Source: JAJDNW01 sp039714495
GTDB taxonomy: Bacteria; Desulfobacterota; Desulfobacteria; Desulfobacterales; B30-G6
DNA: 59,599 nt
Direction: 5' to 3'
Assembly: GCA_039714495.1 (NCBI GenBank)
Contig: JBDLJD010000004.1
Span: 1-59,599, forward strand
Part shown: piece after piece, positions 1 to 9,136 of the stretch
How positions within the stretch are numbered: position 1 is the stretch's first letter
Layout of the letters: the number at the start of each line of letters is the position of its first letter
Notes under the pieces: generated by a model
What the model was told of the DNA's origin: nothing
Seen by the model: the letters and a program-made list of their open reading frames with translations, nothing else
Databases searched by the model: none
Position numbers and translations under genes: made by a program

Positions 1-108
1 CGGCAATAAAACTGTCTGTACGTAAAGAGGAAGGCGAGAACGATGAATTAGTTCATCAAAATTTTTGTAAAGCCCTAATACGCCATAGACTTCATCTGTA
101 ATTTTCAC
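1..108 (-). CDS. possible partial ORF running off the left edge
   Basis: The minus strand is open from a possible GTG start at 108 to the window edge; the conceptual product begins VVKITDEVYGVLGLY. I do not recognise the family. No clear ribosome binding site is visible and the frame is also open a little upstream to an in-frame TAA near 170, so the start is uncertain. It could be the first codons of a real gene continuing outside the window or chance. Confidence 0.2.
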   Translation of the reverse strand, partial: MKITDEVYGVLGLYKNFDELIHRSRLPLYVQTVLLP

Positions 109-220
109 TACGGCGTCATTCCCATTAGAGGATGGATGGGCATATGATCGATATTCGAGCCTTTGGATTTACAAATCGAATCACCGCGCATCGACCGTTT
201 CAGCGATGTTTAGACTTCAG

Positions 221-324
221 CTGAATTATGTCAACTCATTGAATTTTCATATTTTTTGAGCTCTGTTACACAATCACAACCTGAGGGGTGCCTCCAGAGA
301 TGATGTAATCACCGCTTTTCAGCG
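221..324 (-). repeat. flanking direct repeat, copy 1 (downstream of hydrogenase)
   Basis: About 100 bp resembling 3875-3977 in the same orientation. Matching blocks include TATGTCAAC, TGTTACA and a 21-bp exact block ending in CACCGCTTTTC. Read on the minus strand, both copies encode a short tail K-S-G-D-Y-I-I-x-G-G followed by TAA, like the end of a lost gene, and then share TTGACATAAT. The rest of 1-420 shows nothing else I can assign. Confidence 0.6.
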
Positions 325-420
325 GCAATTAATTTTAGAATACTTGTTTCGAAATTTTCCACAGGAAGCCTTTCCAAGTTGTGAGAGAAAGATATGATAA
401 ATATGCAACTATCTTATGAA

Positions 421-1722
421 TCAGTGTGTAGCACAGCTCAGACAGGGGTCCAGCAGTCGTACGCAGCGGCCGATAAGGTGCTCCCCCTCCGGAGAAATAG
501 TGTCGCCCTTCAGATATTTCTGGGACAAATCCCTGATCAGCAAATTGATATAGGCATTGTTGAACTGGGTGGCCACCAGGAGACGCAGGTTTTCAAGCAC
601 GCCCTTGCGGATAAGATAGCCGTGAACAAGGATGCCCCGAGGGGCTTCCAGCACACCGAGGCCGCGGCCATTGACCTCGAAGTCCGGTTGGATGCCGATT
701 TCTTGCGGGTCTACCAGATCCAACAGGGCAAGTATGCGTTTTGCCGCCCAGAATATTTCCAACAGCCTGCAGATATCCAAACTCTCCAAGCTCAGTGAAG
801 TTCGATCCTGAAGCTGTCTGCTCAATGAAAACTTCCGGACTTCCGGGTCTGCCAAAAATCCGTTATCAAGAAAGCTGCGGGAAAGCGGCCCGACCATCAT
901 GATTCCCTCGGGGAATCCAAGGTGGGTGAGATAGGGGATTTTGGACAGTGTCCAGTCCGTTTTCATTTCGGTGACCGATTCTTCAAAAGACTCCACATCG
1001 AAAGATTCCATCAGTGTCCCCTCGCGATTGAAAGCCCTGAAAGCACCTGTTTTGCCGTTGGGCTCAAAAGCCAGGTAATTGAGCTGGATATCCTTTGGAA
1101 AGGCGATGACAGCGGGATTGTGATAGGATTGGCCGACTGCGATGATCAGCTTTTTTGCTCGTTCCTTAATGTCGGCGGCCATTTGCCGGACGGCGGCCAA
1201 GTTCTTTTTTGTAGGAGGGTTTAAAAAATGACCGATACCCATGGAAACAGGATGGATAGCTCTCTTGCCCAGCAACGTATTGATATTAAGACCTGCTTCC
1301 CTGATACTAAAAGCATCTTTCGATATTTCCGGGTGCTTTGCAGCTATCTCAAATATCCCGCCCTGAGCACCGACAACATCTGGAAGGCTCAGGAAGAAAT
1401 AGCTCAATGAGTGGCTGCTGATCCATTCTCCTAGTACCATGATATCCCGAAGGTATTCAACGGAGAGGGGGACATCCAGGTTCATGGCACTTTCGATGGC
1501 CCTTAAGCTGGCCACTTGGTGGGAGCAGGAACACAATCCGCAAATTCGTGAAATAAGGTGAGGTACATGCTCCACCCGGCGGCCCTTGAGAAAACGTTCG
1601 AATCCCCTGAACTCCTGGATTAAAAACCTGGCCGCCCTTATACGACCATTGGATATCTCGATATCGATATTGGCGTTGCCTTCGATCCTGGTGGCTTTTT
1701 TGAACAGCAGCTTACGGCTCAT
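421..1722 (-). CDS. NiFe hydrogenase large subunit (Mvh/group 3-like), no C-terminal extension
   Basis: Catalytic large subunit of a NiFe hydrogenase, 433 aa. The N-terminal nickel-binding motif RICGLCSCSH is at residues 59-68 (C61, C64) and the C-terminal motif DPCLSCATH at 425-433 (C427, C430), so all four Ni-ligand cysteines are present. The stop codon follows the final His directly. Most catalytic hydrogenases have a C-terminal peptide removed by an endopeptidase; its absence here is shared with characterised H2-sensing large subunits (HoxC/HupV). The start overlaps the stop of the upstream small-subunit gene by 4 bp, implying translational coupling. No hydrogenase maturation gene or heterodisulfide reductase subunit lies nearby, so electron partner and role (catalytic or sensory) are open. 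Confidence 0.93.
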   Translation of the reverse strand: MSRKLLFKKATRIEGNANIDIEISNGRIRAARFLIQEFRGFERFLKGRRVEHVPHLISRICGLCSCSHQVASLRAIESAMNLDVPLSVEYLRDIMVLGEWISSHSLSYFFLSLPDVVGAQGGIFEIAAKHPEISKDAFSIREAGLNINTLLGKRAIHPVSMGIGHFLNPPTKKNLAAVRQMAADIKERAKKLIIAVGQSYHNPAVIAFPKDIQLNYLAFEPNGKTGAFRAFNREGTLMESFDVESFEESVTEMKTDWTLSKIPYLTHLGFPEGIMMVGPLSRSFLDNGFLADPEVRKFSLSRQLQDRTSLSLESLDICRLLEIFWAAKRILALLDLVDPQEIGIQPDFEVNGRGLGVLEAPRGILVHGYLIRKGVLENLRLLVATQFNNAYINLLIRDLSQKYLKGDTISPEGEHLIGRCVRLLDPCLSCATH

Positions 1723-3584
1723 CTCAACCTCGATGTATTCTTGATAAAGCTGGGATCAAAGCTCAGGGAACTGCCGCCCTTCATGCGTAACATCCGGACA
1801 GTGGCCCTCAATGTATCCACCTGCAATCCGGAACGAAGCGCCATGCTGTCGATCACCAGATCTTCGTACATGGACCCGGCATTGATTTTGTTAACCGCTT
1901 TCCGCGTCGGCCCCCGGCAGCCCCAGCAGAGCAGACCGCCCTGAAGGCAAGCCGCCCCGCATCCCCCTTTCGTAATCAGGCCCAGGCACAACACCCCCTG
2001 TGAAACCAGACATATGTCTCTGTTGAGAGCATTGCCCGGAAAGAACTGCATGTCGGCAGGTGCCAGCTTTTTGGGTTTTCGGGAGCATTCAGCACAAACG
2101 ACAGATTTTATTTTCGCTGTGTTTTCACCTCCCTGCAGTTCATCAATCAGACCTTTTGCTAAAGATGCCTGGGGAGGACAGCCGGGAATAAAATAGTCTA
2201 CCCTGATGACATCATCCAGCTTTCTAGCCTTGCGGAGCAGTTCGCCTGACAGGTTCTGAGCGTTATCGTTGTCCATTTTTTTCCGGGTTGACAGATAGTA
2301 AGAAAACGGATCAATGGTCTGCCCATAACTTTCCTCGAGAAGCTCCTCCAACTCGAACTGGTTGGCCATGGCAGGTATGCCGCCAAAGGTCGCGCAGGTT
2401 CCCCATGCAGCCACAAATCGACTTTTTCTGCGTATCTCCAGAAGGAGCTGCTCATCCTCCCTGGTGCGAACGGCGCCGTCCACCATAGCGACATCCACGT
2501 CTTGAAAGGAGTCTGCATCCATCAACATGGGGCAATAGATGATATCCGCATTTTCCGTGAGAGCAGTTAGATCCGACTGGTTTTGAATCAGGCCAGCAGT
2601 GCAGCCGCCGCAGGTGCTCAGCGAGATCAGAGCAATACGGACTTTCCTTTCCTTTTTGAATATTGGTGTAATGATGTGGCGGGCAATCTCCAGGGAACGT
2701 TCCGGTGATTCAAGGGCCACAGTGGTGGCACGCAGCCGGGTAATAAGCACCTTAACGATAAAGAAGGCCAGTTCAGAATTTGCTGACAGGCTTTTTTTCA
2801 GTTGCTCGTTGCTGATGGCCAACAGTTGTGTATCGCTGGTTGCAACGGCTGTGGCCATACGTGCATTGCCGGTGACCAGGGCCATTTCACCGAAAAAATC
2901 ACCGGCTTCTAGTCTATTCAATAAGATTTCACGTCCAGAGGCTTCTGTATATATGTCGACATTACCTTTGACGACAATATACATTACTTCGCCCTCATCC
3001 CCTTCTTTGAAAATAAGCTCTTCCCTGTAATAGGTAACGACCGTTTGATCACTGGCCCACGGAAAATTGGCCGGTAGCCTCGGGTGGACTATTTCAGTGT
3101 CGGGCGAAGATGGTCTTTCGAAGGATTCAGTTCGGGTAAGGCTGTCACTGCATTTTTCTTTTTCTGGGAATGGCAAAGATTCTGATGAAACAATAGACGA
3201 ACGGAGATAATCGTCAGACATGACGAGAAATCGCAGCAAACCGTTTGTTCTTTCGATGCGCCGGCACAAAGAGTTGATCAACTGAAGGATGACAGTTGTA
3301 TCATATTTAGTCTGGCTAAAAAAAGAATCGCGGTGGACGGCCAACAGCCTTGTGCGACAAAGGGCTATTGCCGTGGCAGACCTGGTCCGGTTGTCAATAA
3401 GGGCCATTTCACCGAAAAAATCGCCCTGCTCCAGGAGTGTGATGACAACCTTTTCTTCACCGCGAAGACAGCTAATTTCGATGGCACCGGACTGGATTAT
3501 GAACATACTGTTCCCGTGGGAACCCTGTTCAAAGATCACATCACCATGGCTGAAAACGGAGCCAAACAGATCTATATCGCTCAT
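1719..3584 (-). CDS. NiFe hydrogenase small subunit fused to two cyclic-nucleotide-binding domains
   Basis: A 621-aa fusion. Residues ~5-120 and ~175-295 are two cNMP-binding domains, each with a phosphate-binding cassette (FFGEMAL at 56-62 and 230-236, with the usual following Arg at R68 and R242). Residues ~315-600 are an Mvh-type hydrogenase small subunit. Proximal-cluster ligands are visible as CGGC (C325, C328), GTCA (C397) and PGCPP (C469), followed by a Cys-rich region (497-556) that fits two further clusters. No Tat signal is present, so the enzyme is probably cytoplasmic. It is co-transcribed with the large subunit (ATGA overlap). The fusion suggests hydrogenase activity or H2 sensing gated by cAMP/cGMP, or CNB folds used as docking modules; which is not decidable from sequence. 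Confidence 0.92.
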   Translation of the reverse strand: MSDIDLFGSVFSHGDVIFEQGSHGNSMFIIQSGAIEISCLRGEEKVVITLLEQGDFFGEMALIDNRTRSATAIALCRTRLLAVHRDSFFSQTKYDTTVILQLINSLCRRIERTNGLLRFLVMSDDYLRSSIVSSESLPFPEKEKCSDSLTRTESFERPSSPDTEIVHPRLPANFPWASDQTVVTYYREELIFKEGDEGEVMYIVVKGNVDIYTEASGREILLNRLEAGDFFGEMALVTGNARMATAVATSDTQLLAISNEQLKKSLSANSELAFFIVKVLITRLRATTVALESPERSLEIARHIITPIFKKERKVRIALISLSTCGGCTAGLIQNQSDLTALTENADIIYCPMLMDADSFQDVDVAMVDGAVRTREDEQLLLEIRRKSRFVAAWGTCATFGGIPAMANQFELEELLEESYGQTIDPFSYYLSTRKKMDNDNAQNLSGELLRKARKLDDVIRVDYFIPGCPPQASLAKGLIDELQGGENTAKIKSVVCAECSRKPKKLAPADMQFFPGNALNRDICLVSQGVLCLGLITKGGCGAACLQGGLLCWGCRGPTRKAVNKINAGSMYEDLVIDSMALRSGLQVDTLRATVRMLRMKGGSSLSFDPSFIKNTSRLR

Positions 3585-3874
3585 ATCAGTATCTTTTCAA
3601 ATATCATTCCAGGCAGTATCGATAGCAAGCGAAAACATATTAAATAGGTCGAGGCCTATCGAATATCAAGTTGTGATAGAGAGATCCTGCAGATATCACC
3701 TTGCCCAGAAAGCTTTGTTTTCCGAGCATATCTACAATGAAATCCCTCCTGGTACCGTTACAAATACCAATTTTCTGACAAAAATGCAAAAAAGGGCAAA
3801 TCCCACAGAATTGAAGTTGAGCTTTTTAACAAAAAATCTTCAAAAAACAATTGTTACTGCAAACTATAAATTTC
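3585..3874. other. hydrogenase upstream region
   Basis: AT-rich non-coding stretch between the small-subunit start and flanking repeat copy 2. It should hold the hydrogenase promoter. I see no convincing -24/-12 element or strong palindrome. Short open frames on the plus strand are reverse shadows of the hydrogenase gene. Confidence 0.4.
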
Positions 3875-3977
3875 CTGTATTATGTCAACCAACTGATATT
3901 TATTGAGATCCAACCTTCTGTTACAAAACCTCCAATTTGGGATAGCCGCCAAGAATGATGTAATCACCGCTTTTCGG
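3875..3977 (-). repeat. flanking direct repeat, copy 2 (upstream of hydrogenase)
   Basis: Second copy of the ~100-bp element at 221-324, same orientation, ~3.65 kb away. The conceptual minus-strand tail reads P-K-S-G-D-Y-I-I-L-G-G-Y-P before TAA. The two copies bracket the two hydrogenase genes. From 3978 to 4154 I see nothing further. Confidence 0.6.
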
Positions 3978-4154
3978 CCATGGTCGAATTAAAGAGATTT
4001 TTTTGCAAATTCTCGATTGAAACCATCGTGATCAGCCAAGGATTGATATCATGAAAATACAACTGAACAGCCATCTCTATCCGGTTTTTTTAATATGTAT
4101 GCTATCAGCAAGTTGCCTATAATAACGATTGGAGGCATATAGGATTGATCTCTA

Positions 4155-4529
4155 TTATTCTTCGCCAAACCATTGCATTGCTTTTTCCATTAAGTTGAAT
4201 ATTTCTATTTCCAGAGGAAAATCATTTATCAGCATTGATTTTTGTATCATTCTTAATAGTGTGGTCTCTAACTCAGAAAAGGCAAGGAGTGCTGTTTTCC
4301 CACCTTTGAGTTTTTCAGGTAAATATTTGACACCATAGACAATCTGCTGGAAGTCTTGATTGGATATCTGAGCAAGGTTAGCCATTCTAAAATCCCATAA
4401 GACTTTCAGTGTTGGGTTGTTTCTATAAAACCGTTGGTAGACTGCTAAACCTTCTTGGAGTGTTGGTTCTCCGGTAACTGTGAATATTGTCAATCGGTTA
4501 TTATGGTCAATTTCAAAAGTAACAGGCAT
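4155..4529 (-). CDS. STAS/SpoIIAA-like small protein
   Basis: A 124-aa soluble protein beginning MPVTFEIDHNNRLTIFTVTGE. The alternating beta/alpha pattern with an early 'functional readout of a self-interaction' style (F-x-V-x-G-E-x-T, later VLWDFR-x-A) is typical of SpoIIAA-like/STAS proteins found in many Desulfobacterota and Planctomycetes. No catalytic motif is seen and its partner is unknown. It stands alone, 70 bp upstream (on this strand) of the lipoprotein gene. Assignment is by fold impression only. Confidence 0.6.
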   Translation of the reverse strand: MPVTFEIDHNNRLTIFTVTGEPTLQEGLAVYQRFYRNNPTLKVLWDFRMANLAQISNQDFQQIVYGVKYLPEKLKGGKTALLAFSELETTLLRMIQKSMLINDFPLEIEIFNLMEKAMQWFGEE

Positions 4530-4600
4530 CGATTACCCTGACTCAGCAACTAAAAAGATAGTTTATTTATGAATTGAGCAAGTTGTTCTTTTCTTATGTT

Positions 4601-4969
4601 CTAAATTATGTTCAATACGCTTTTCACTACCACTGAAGAACGACGGTAAACGCCATAACTGATTAGCCCTGGTATGGGAATCTCGCGAAAGCGCACACCG
4701 ACCGAGGAACCCGTTTGCATCACGAGGTCGTCCGCGTTGAGCGTCACTGCTTCTTCGTACTCGGTTGCATCATCCACACCGGCCATGACGATGATGCCCT
4801 CGATCCCATCCGGGTCTATCATGGGTATGGCCGAAGTCGCGATGCTGCATTCGCACGTGTAGGCGTTGATTTGGTCCAAATCCGATGGAATGGGTAACTC
4901 ATAACGCCCTCCAAGACACCCTAGAAAAACCAAAGAGGTACAGATGGCAATCAATAGTGCTTGCTTCAC
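4601..4969 (-). CDS. small lipoprotein of unknown function
   Basis: A 122-aa protein with a Lys-containing N-terminus, hydrophobic core and lipobox (V-F-L-G-C), predicting signal peptidase II cleavage before Cys18 and lipid anchoring. A good ribosome binding site (AGGAGGAA) lies 5-10 bases before the ATG. The mature part has a C-x-C pair and no domain I recognise. It ends SVLNII. Confidence 0.65.
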   Translation of the reverse strand: MKQALLIAICTSLVFLGCLGGRYELPIPSDLDQINAYTCECSIATSAIPMIDPDGIEGIIVMAGVDDATEYEEAVTLNADDLVMQTGSSVGVRFREIPIPGLISYGVYRRSSVVVKSVLNII

Positions 4970-5272
4970 GGGTTCCTCCTTTCTTTTTTGGTTTGTTGGT
5001 GTGAAAGGCCAATGGATGACGTACCGGCCTTTGGCCTTTATGGTGGTATTTTCCAGTCACTCCACCTTTTTCTGAAAAGCCCTGAGAGCAGTAAGGGCCA
5101 GGAGAAGGCCCCTGGAAAATGCAATCAATGGTATTGGTCACTCAAGGGTTTAGGTGGAACGCCGAATCGAATTGATGATGAAAATATAGCCCAGAAGATA
5201 TTACAGATAGGTTACATATTGGGAAAAGTTGAAATATTTGGGACTGGTATTCGAAGGGGCTTTATGGAGAAT

Positions 5273-8200
5273 TTACCGCCGATGCCATAGAGAGTGACGG
5301 ATTTGCTCTGTTTTGGCAGACGGTGGGAGTCCGAAAGCGGCATCGAGTGTTGTTCTGCAGCGTTCGTAAATCGATAGCGCATCGGCATGGCGCCCAAGTT
5401 TTTGCAGGCAGCGCATGAGGCGCTGATAGGTTACCTCTGACAAATCGTCGATTTCCAGGCTTCTCAAGTAACCGTACGAGGCCTGTTCCCATTGATCCAT
5501 CGATTCAAGATGGTTGCCGATAAAATAGACTGCTTGTAAATATTTGTTCCGAAATCGCTCACTTGGCGAAACAGCCCAGGTTTGAAGCGTGTCTCCGGCG
5601 AGAAACATGCCGTTATAATGGGCCAGCGCTTTTTCGATCAGGCTTATTTGTGTATCCAATGCCTGCGACTTGAAGGCATTCTCCGCCATTGACAGCAGGC
5701 TCTCGAAGGCCCAACAGTCCACCCAGCAGTAAGACGGGTTCAGGCCTAACTTGCCGTTCTGGACTTGCACCACCTGGTCGTTGTCCAAATAGCGCCTGAG
5801 CCTGTGAAGCGTTGTTGTCAATGCCCGGTCGGCTTTGTCCCCTTCAGCATCGGGCCACAGGCTGTCGCAGATCTGGGCTCTACCCACATTTCTGCCGCCC
5901 AGGGCGATGAGAACCTTTATCAGTTCCAAAGGCTTCTTCTGCGCCTTGGTGGCGTATCTTATGGGGTTGTCATCCCTTAAGATGGAAAAGCCGCCAAGTG
6001 TAAATATTTTCAACTGCCAGGGCCAATTTTCAAGTGCAATCGGTGGGGGATCCAGGGTTAAACAGCGTTTGCGAATATAGGTGGAAACATAGTTCGTTTC
6101 AATACCATGCTCCAAGGCGACCGCACAAAGCCGAGCAACGTTTGAACGAGAATCGATCATGTTGTGATAAAGGCCGATCTCTTTGCCCAGCGCTAAAGCC
6201 TCACGCAGCAACCGACGGCAGGCATCGAGATGTTCCTGTTCCAGAGCAAAACGGGCTTTAAACATGAGCGCATGAAAAATCAAATGTTTCGTTCCGGTTA
6301 ATTGGGAAAGGTGGAGGGCTTTGTCGAGATGATCTTGGGCTGCCTTTTGCTCTCCTGTATCGTGAAGGACTCTGGCGTTCAGCAAGTGGCAGAATATGGT
6401 ACTAAACTGTGACCCAACGTCAATGCTGGCTTTCAATGCAGATGTTGCATAAGCCTTTGTCTGGTTCAAATTTCCTGATTGAAGCGTTTCAAGAGACTTG
6501 ACATAATCTATCAGGCCCTGGTCCAGAGGCATGGCATTTTTCAGTGAAATCGCATTATCCTCAAAAAGGGTCCTGGCCGCCTCGTACTCTTCATGGATCA
6601 ATGCACTTTGGATGCCATGGCCGACCATGATATTGTTTAAAATAATGAAGCCTGTTTTTTTTGCAATCGCAAGGCCTTTATAAACAACATCGATGCACTT
6701 AGCATGCATGCCGACATAGCAATAATAAAATGAAGAGATGGTTGCATGAGCAACAACTGCTATCGCTTCTTTTGAATCCGGCAAATCATCCCATGAAGAA
6801 GGCCTGAGTAAATCTATTATTTGAGCGGCCCTGCCATAGTTGCCGGTCAGCAAAAAATAGTGGACAACGTTGTTGGTGATCGACACCTTGGTGCTCAAGT
6901 CCAGCGAACTGGAAATCAGGACCAGTGCCCGATCAACCCAGGATTCGATATGGGGATAGTCCATTTTGCGGTGCACCAAGGCGATGAGCATACCGGAAAC
7001 CACCTGCCCTTCGATGTCCCGGCTTGGAAATTGCCTGTATTTGTTCACTATTTTTTCAAGAACCTGAATCCAGAGATCAAAGCTTGAAAAGTCCGCCATT
7101 CTCAAGAATATGGCCCTGATAATAAAGGGCCAGCAGAGGAAAAGCCCAAACGTATCATCATGCTTGCGGAACGTGCCAAATGCCTTTTCGAGAAAAGACA
7201 GACTGCCCTTCGGATCAAACGGCAACCGAGCGATTCCCATCCAGGCTTCCAACCATGGCTTCTCAGCTACCACTGATTTGGGCAGCGTCTCCAACCATTG
7301 AAAGAGGGACTGATTTCTACCCTGCTGGATCATGGTAAGGGCGTGTTTCATGATGAGTTCGGTCAATGCACCCCATGCCTGAGCATCATGCAAGAGTTCG
7401 GCGGCAGCGTCTGCATCGCCTTCCTCGGTCAGCACCTTAGCCGCCTTGAGCCGCGAACCATTAAGCTTTGTATCAGATAGCCTACGTTTTGCCTGGGAAA
7501 TTAAAAACCCCCTGTACAGTGGATGGAACTGGTAATATAGTCGTTTGCGTAAACGACGCTCTGTGAAACGGTTCTCGCGGTGTAATTTCGCAAGAATTTT
7601 TCCAGCATTTGCGTTGCCGGTAAGGTTTTTGGCCATAACATTCGTCATGTAAGGCAAAAACGCAGATCTCAGCATAAAATCCTGGATTTCGGGAGGTTCA
7701 CGTTCAAAAACCTCTTTGGCAAAATAATCGAGTATTTCCTGGGGGGTAAAGCCCTGAATCCATTGCCAGTCCAGATCTTCCGGATCAGCTTGTGCCAGCA
7801 TCAACAGAAGCCCGACGGCCCACCCGCCAGTGGCCTGGTGCAGTTTTTGGATAATTGTTTTAGAGATCGAATTTCCGGTCTGTAAGTGCGCAATTCCAGC
7901 TGATTCCTCCAGAGTCAATTTAACCGCATCCCAACCGATTTGAAACATCTTCCGATTGGCTAAAATCCTGCTGAAGACTGCCGGTGGGCGCTCCCTGCTG
8001 ATAACGATCCCTGTGATTCCTTCAGGCAGAATCGATAACCCCTTGTTGACGATCTTATGGGTGATGGATTTTGGTTTAATTTGTTGGTAGTTGTCCATCA
8101 CGATGACAATCGGCTTTGGAAGGCGCTGGTAGACGGCTTCGAAGAAACGCAGTGAAAAGGCATCTATGCCTGGCATGAATTGAGGGTTAAAGGATGGTAT

Positions 8201-8488
8201 TGGTATGCGTTTTCGAGGACTGGCGCGGTTGACCGCCAGCCTCAAATAGTGGAAAAAAGTAGCAGGGTCGCTATCCCTGGGATCGATCTGATACCAGACG
8301 CAGTTGAGATTATGGGATTCTATATAGCTGGCTATAAGCGTTGTTTTGCCGGCTCCTGCAGGAGCAGAAGTCCATATGACAGGGTTGCGGCGGGCATCAT
8401 TGAGAAACTGAAAGGTCCGCTTTCGTTCAAAAACACTATACAGCATAGGTCGACTAATTTTGTTAATCGGCTCGATAGATGTGCTCAT
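5273..8488 (-). CDS. MalT-like STAND ATPase regulator with C-terminal BTAD domain
   Basis: A 1071-aa protein. A P-loop (APAGAGKTT, 42-50) and a Walker B-like IVIVMD begin a NB-ARC/STAND ATPase module as in MalT. A long helical TPR-like superhelix covers ~340-800. The last ~245 residues start LKIFTLGGFSIL and continue with a winged-helix DNA-binding domain and a bacterial transcriptional activation (BTAD) domain, as in SARP-type regulators. MalT itself ends in a LuxR HTH, so this is the DnrI/SARP-type variant. These proteins normally bind an inducer through the helical sensor and oligomerise on DNA. No obvious target operon adjoins it: it is flanked by unrelated small genes and by an AT-rich, integrase-remnant region, so it may act in trans. 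Confidence 0.88.
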   Translation of the reverse strand: MSTSIEPINKISRPMLYSVFERKRTFQFLNDARRNPVIWTSAPAGAGKTTLIASYIESHNLNCVWYQIDPRDSDPATFFHYLRLAVNRASPRKRIPIPSFNPQFMPGIDAFSLRFFEAVYQRLPKPIVIVMDNYQQIKPKSITHKIVNKGLSILPEGITGIVISRERPPAVFSRILANRKMFQIGWDAVKLTLEESAGIAHLQTGNSISKTIIQKLHQATGGWAVGLLLMLAQADPEDLDWQWIQGFTPQEILDYFAKEVFEREPPEIQDFMLRSAFLPYMTNVMAKNLTGNANAGKILAKLHRENRFTERRLRKRLYYQFHPLYRGFLISQAKRRLSDTKLNGSRLKAAKVLTEEGDADAAAELLHDAQAWGALTELIMKHALTMIQQGRNQSLFQWLETLPKSVVAEKPWLEAWMGIARLPFDPKGSLSFLEKAFGTFRKHDDTFGLFLCWPFIIRAIFLRMADFSSFDLWIQVLEKIVNKYRQFPSRDIEGQVVSGMLIALVHRKMDYPHIESWVDRALVLISSSLDLSTKVSITNNVVHYFLLTGNYGRAAQIIDLLRPSSWDDLPDSKEAIAVVAHATISSFYYCYVGMHAKCIDVVYKGLAIAKKTGFIILNNIMVGHGIQSALIHEEYEAARTLFEDNAISLKNAMPLDQGLIDYVKSLETLQSGNLNQTKAYATSALKASIDVGSQFSTIFCHLLNARVLHDTGEQKAAQDHLDKALHLSQLTGTKHLIFHALMFKARFALEQEHLDACRRLLREALALGKEIGLYHNMIDSRSNVARLCAVALEHGIETNYVSTYIRKRCLTLDPPPIALENWPWQLKIFTLGGFSILRDDNPIRYATKAQKKPLELIKVLIALGGRNVGRAQICDSLWPDAEGDKADRALTTTLHRLRRYLDNDQVVQVQNGKLGLNPSYCWVDCWAFESLLSMAENAFKSQALDTQISLIEKALAHYNGMFLAGDTLQTWAVSPSERFRNKYLQAVYFIGNHLESMDQWEQASYGYLRSLEIDDLSEVTYQRLMRCLQKLGRHADALSIYERCRTTLDAAFGLPPSAKTEQIRHSLWHRR

Positions 8489-8914
8489 AATAGTTTGAAG
8501 GGCATTTTAAAAGTAAGGATTTCCTTCTTATCTCAAGGCGCTGTCAGCATTTTTTAACCCTTATTGACTGCTTAACGCACAGCAGTATAATCCTTTTTTT
8601 TACACCATTCTAAGCTATATGGCAATATAATTAATCGCTTAGCTAATAATCTAACGTTTGTACACCACTCGCTAATTGCAGATTAATAAATCAATATTTC
8701 ACTTATTTAAGGCTCCAATTTTATAAGGATTTATTTTTTTAGGTTTGAATTATGGAGAGCTGAAAATTTGTTGCGTGTAATATCTTAAAATGTAATTTTG
8801 GAATACTGCGGACTGGGATTAAATAAACTAAATTTTTGTTAGAAAAAGATTTGAGTTATCATGACGGAAAGGGGTATTCACTCTGAGCAACGAACCCTCA
8901 ATATAACCTAAAAC
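8489..8914. other. AT-rich gap
   Basis: Strongly AT-rich, lower GC than the flanking genes. No open frame, hairpin or repeat that I can support. It probably contains the promoter of the MalT-like regulator; the AT-richness plus the adjacent integrase fragment suggest foreign or decayed DNA. Confidence 0.4.
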
Positions 8915-9136
8915 GTGGCTCGCATGATTGTAAAAGCCTGGAAAAATTGTTGGTGTGCAATTGCGGTATATGATCTAAGGATTCATGCTGTCTCATACAT
9001 ATCTAAATCCGGGATGCCGATAGAAGTTGTGTTAAAAATATTATTACGACACGCTCATTCGCCGACCACCCAAAGGTATCTAGTAAGGGTAACTGATGTC
9101 GAAGCGATGAGATGGATGGAAAACTTATGCGGGTAG
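8915..9136 (+). pseudogene. tyrosine recombinase/integrase C-terminal fragment
   Basis: Only 73 aa from a GTG directly preceded by an in-frame TAA. The text Y-D-L-R ... G-M-P-I-E-V-V-L-K-I-L-L-R-H-A-H-S-P-T-T-Q-R-Y-L matches the end of a phage/tyrosine integrase catalytic domain: the Arg of HxLRH, the His of the (G/R)HAxxxTT block and the nucleophile Tyr of RYL. The core-binding domain and first catalytic Arg are missing. It is a remnant of an integrated element and very unlikely to be active. Confidence 0.65.

Noticed and set aside
4961..5290. Plus-strand open frame (109 codons) between the lipoprotein and the MalT-like regulator
   Set aside because: No RBS or family resemblance, and it overlaps the RBS and signal region of the lipoprotein gene on the other strand.
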